From positions 4,797,618 through 4,861,617 of the forward strand of contig NC_092225.1 of NCBI RefSeq assembly GCF_036320965.1: a stretch of 64,000 nucleotides of DNA, in the 5' to 3' direction. The translations under genes were made by a program, and so were the position numbers. A model generated the notes under the pieces. The model did not search any database. It saw only the letters and a program-made list of their open reading frames with translations, and was not told the DNA's origin. Positions 61,035-64,000 of the stretch are shown here, piece after piece. Numbering within the stretch: position 1 is the stretch's first letter; the number at the start of each line of letters is the position of its first letter. The DNA is from Panulirus ornatus (Eukaryota; Arthropoda; Malacostraca; Decapoda; Palinuridae).

Positions 61035-61888
61035 TAATATGAATAAGAGCAAGGTTATTAGGTACAGTAGGGTTGAGGGTCAAGTCAATTGGGAGGTGAG
61101 TTTGAATGGAGAAAAACTGGAGGAAGTGAAGTGTTTTAGATATCTGGGAGTGGATCTGGCAGCGGATGGAACCATGGAAGCGGAAGTGGATCATAGGGTG
61201 GGGGAGGGGGCGAAAATTCTGGGAGCCTTGAAGAATGTGTGGAAGTCGAGAACATTATCTCGGAAAGCAAAAATGGTATGTTTGAAGGAATAGTGGTTCC
61301 AACAATGTTGTATGGTTGCGAGGCGTGGGCTATGGATAGAATTGTGCGCAGGAGGATGGATGTGCTGGAAATGAGATGTTTGAGGACAATGTGTGGTGTG
61401 AGGTGGTTTGATCGAGTAAGTAACGTAAGGGTAAGAGAGATGTGTGGAAATAAAAAGAACGTGGTTGAGAGAGCAGAAGAGGGTGTTTTGAAATGGTTTG
61501 GGCACATGGAGAGAATGAGTGAGGAAAGATTGACCAAGAGGATATATGTGTCGGAGGTGGAGGGAACGAGGAGAAGAGGGAGACCAAATTGGAGGTGGAA
61601 AGATGGAGTGAAAAAGATTTTGTGTGATCGGGGCCTGAACATGCAGGAGGGTGAAAGGAGGGCAAGGAATAGAGTGAATTGGAGCGATGTGGTATACCGG
61701 GGTTGACGTGCTGTCAGTGGATTGAATCAAGGCATGTGAAGCGTCTGGGGTAAACCATGGAAAGCTGTGTAGGTATGTATATTTGCGTGTGTGGACGTAT
61801 GTATATACATGTGTATGGGGGGGGTTGGGCCATTTCTTTCGTCTGTTTCCTTGCGCTACCTCGCAAACGCGGGAGACAGCGACAAAGC

Positions 61889-61902
<14 letters not shown>
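61035..61902 (+). mobile_element. LINE-1F C-terminal copy
   Basis: Third copy that begins at [10 protein letters not shown] (also 23419 and 32777). The frame to 61706 is broken once by the loss of a G near 61277 (AAAATGGTATG). Short-type 3' UTR, poly(A). Confidence 0.94.

Positions 61903-61930
<28 letters not shown>
61903..61930. repeat. Short (TA)n array
   Basis: Fourteen units between a LINE poly(A) and the tRNA-like cluster. Confidence 0.97.
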
Positions 61931-61933
<3 letters not shown>

Positions 61934-61959
61934 CTTCGTCTCACAATGGTGAGCAACGG

Positions 61960-62021
61960 TATCGAACCTGGGACCCCTTGTGCAAGAGGCAGGCATGCTA
62001 ACCGCTAGGCTAAGGGACTGT
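61960..62021 (-). other. tRNA-like module, partial
   Basis: Antisense; TCGAACCTGGGACCCCTTGT is the B-box side and GCTAACCGCTAGGCTA the A-box side. The 3' end of the module is missing. Confidence 0.6.
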
Positions 62022-62220
62022 ATAATAGGAAACAACTATTCGAAATACTAAGTACTCGAATACCCTTCGTCTCACAATGGTGAGCAACGGGGTCTATCGG
62101 TTGTTTCCGAACAGAGCACATAGCCAGCTGATAGCGTTTTACCGAACCTGACTGTACAACGCGAAGTTATATGAATACGAATAAAGTGTATATGCACGCG
62201 CACCTTCATAGAACATACAA

Positions 62221-62284
62221 AGCTCCAACAGCCAGGATCGAACCTGGGACCCCTTGTGCAAGAGGCAGGTATGCTAATGCTAAT
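62221..62284 (-). other. tRNA-like module, partial
   Basis: Antisense; the B-box side is intact (GCCAGGATCGAACCTGGGAC), but the A-box side is lost where the inverted repeat begins. Confidence 0.6.
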
Positions 62285-62285
62285 G

Positions 62286-62332
62286 CTTCGTCTCACAATG
62301 GTGAGCCCGTTGCTCACCATTGTGAGACGAAG
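62286..62332. repeat. Perfect 21-bp inverted repeat
   Basis: CTTCGTCTCACAATGGTGAGC, then CCGTT, then its exact reverse complement. Marks the turning point of the cluster. Confidence 0.95.
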
Positions 62333-62378
62333 GGTATTCGAGTACTTAGTATTTCGAATAGTTGTTTCCTATTATACA

Positions 62379-62451
62379 GTCCCTTAGCCTAGCGGTTAGC
62401 ATGCCTGCCTCTTGCACAAGGGGTCCCAGGTTCGATCGTGGCTGTTGGAGC
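62379..62451 (+). other. tRNA-like module
   Basis: GTCCCTTAGCCTAGCGG (A-box-like) and GGTTCGATCGTGG (B-box-like, one change). The possible anticodon arm CCTCT/AGGGG encloses TGCACA. T-arm and acceptor pairing are poor, so not a functional tRNA. Confidence 0.65.
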
Positions 62452-62654
62452 TTTGTATGTTGTATGAAGGTGCGCGTTCATATACACTTTATTCGTATTC
62501 ATATAGCTCCGCGTTGTCCAGTCAGGTTCGGTAAAACGCTATCAGCTGGCTATGTGTTCTGTTCGGAAACAACCGATAGACCCCGTTGCTCACCATTGTG
62601 AGACGAAGGGTATTCGAGTATTTAGTACTTCGAATAGTTGTTTCCTATTATACA

Positions 62655-62726
62655 GTCCCTTAGCCTAGCGGTTACATGCCTGCCTCTTGCACAAGGGGTC
62701 CCAGGTTCGATCCTGGCTGTTGGAGC
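62655..62726 (+). other. tRNA-like module
   Basis: As the unit at 62379, but with an intact GGTTCGATCCTGG and GGTTAGCATG shortened by one base to GGTTACATG. Confidence 0.65.
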
Positions 62727-62732
62727 TTTGTA

Positions 62733-64000
<1,268 letters not shown>

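Overview
The window is eukaryotic repeat-rich DNA, most likely from an arthropod and possibly a decapod crustacean. That guess rests on the repeat types: a dense RTE-like LINE, a Penelope-like element with a GIY-YIG domain, and very long (TA)n arrays. No ribosomal RNA, functional tRNA, prokaryotic gene or convincing host gene is visible. Nearly all long reading frames belong to one non-LTR retrotransposon family, are antisense shadows of it, or are Ile-Tyr artefacts of (TA)n.

The dominant family, called LINE-1F here, is about 3.2-3.6 kb with one ORF of about 998 codons. It has an N-terminal APE-type endonuclease (residues about 20-265), a linker, a reverse transcriptase (about 495-830; catalytic D637 and FADD at 743-746) and a basic C-terminus with a WFGHMERM motif. 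There is no ORF1 and no RNase H, which fits the RTE clade. One copy is uninterrupted (minus strand, 44861-47857). A close sister (51587-54573) carries one nonsense change, one frameshift and a lost catalytic Asp. About 26 other copies or fragments on both strands are 5'-truncated, frameshifted or internally deleted.

Layout: 1-12031 LINE fragments in both orientations plus one SINE-like element; 12032-12471 tandem 278-bp repeat with a tRNA-like module; 12701-13033 unexplained unique island; 13137-15497 LINE; 15561-16355 unclassified dispersed repeat U1; 16505-33653 LINE copies and SINE-like elements separated by (TA)n; 33801-35510 decayed LINE with a tRNA-like insertion; 35512-36366 Penelope-like remnant; 36378-36880 fragment of a second, older LINE family; 36881-41026 mostly unique DNA; 41027-47984 two full-length LINEs tail to tail; 47985-49111 CA/TA repeat, U1 pieces and unique DNA; 49227-61902 further LINE copies and one SINE-like element; 61931-62734 inverted cluster of tRNA-like repeats; 63064-64000 LINE running off the window end.

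Three points stand out. Nearly every LINE-1F and SINE-like boundary is a (TA)n array, often meeting the element at a native TA-rich motif, which suggests insertion into (TA)n, (TA)n-driven rearrangement, or assembly joins at (TA)n. A roughly 230-bp SINE-like element shares both the structured 5' head and the 3' stem-loop of the LINE, so it looks like a non-autonomous partner. A 276-278 bp tandem repeat carries a degenerate tRNA-like module and forms a large inverted cluster near the right end.
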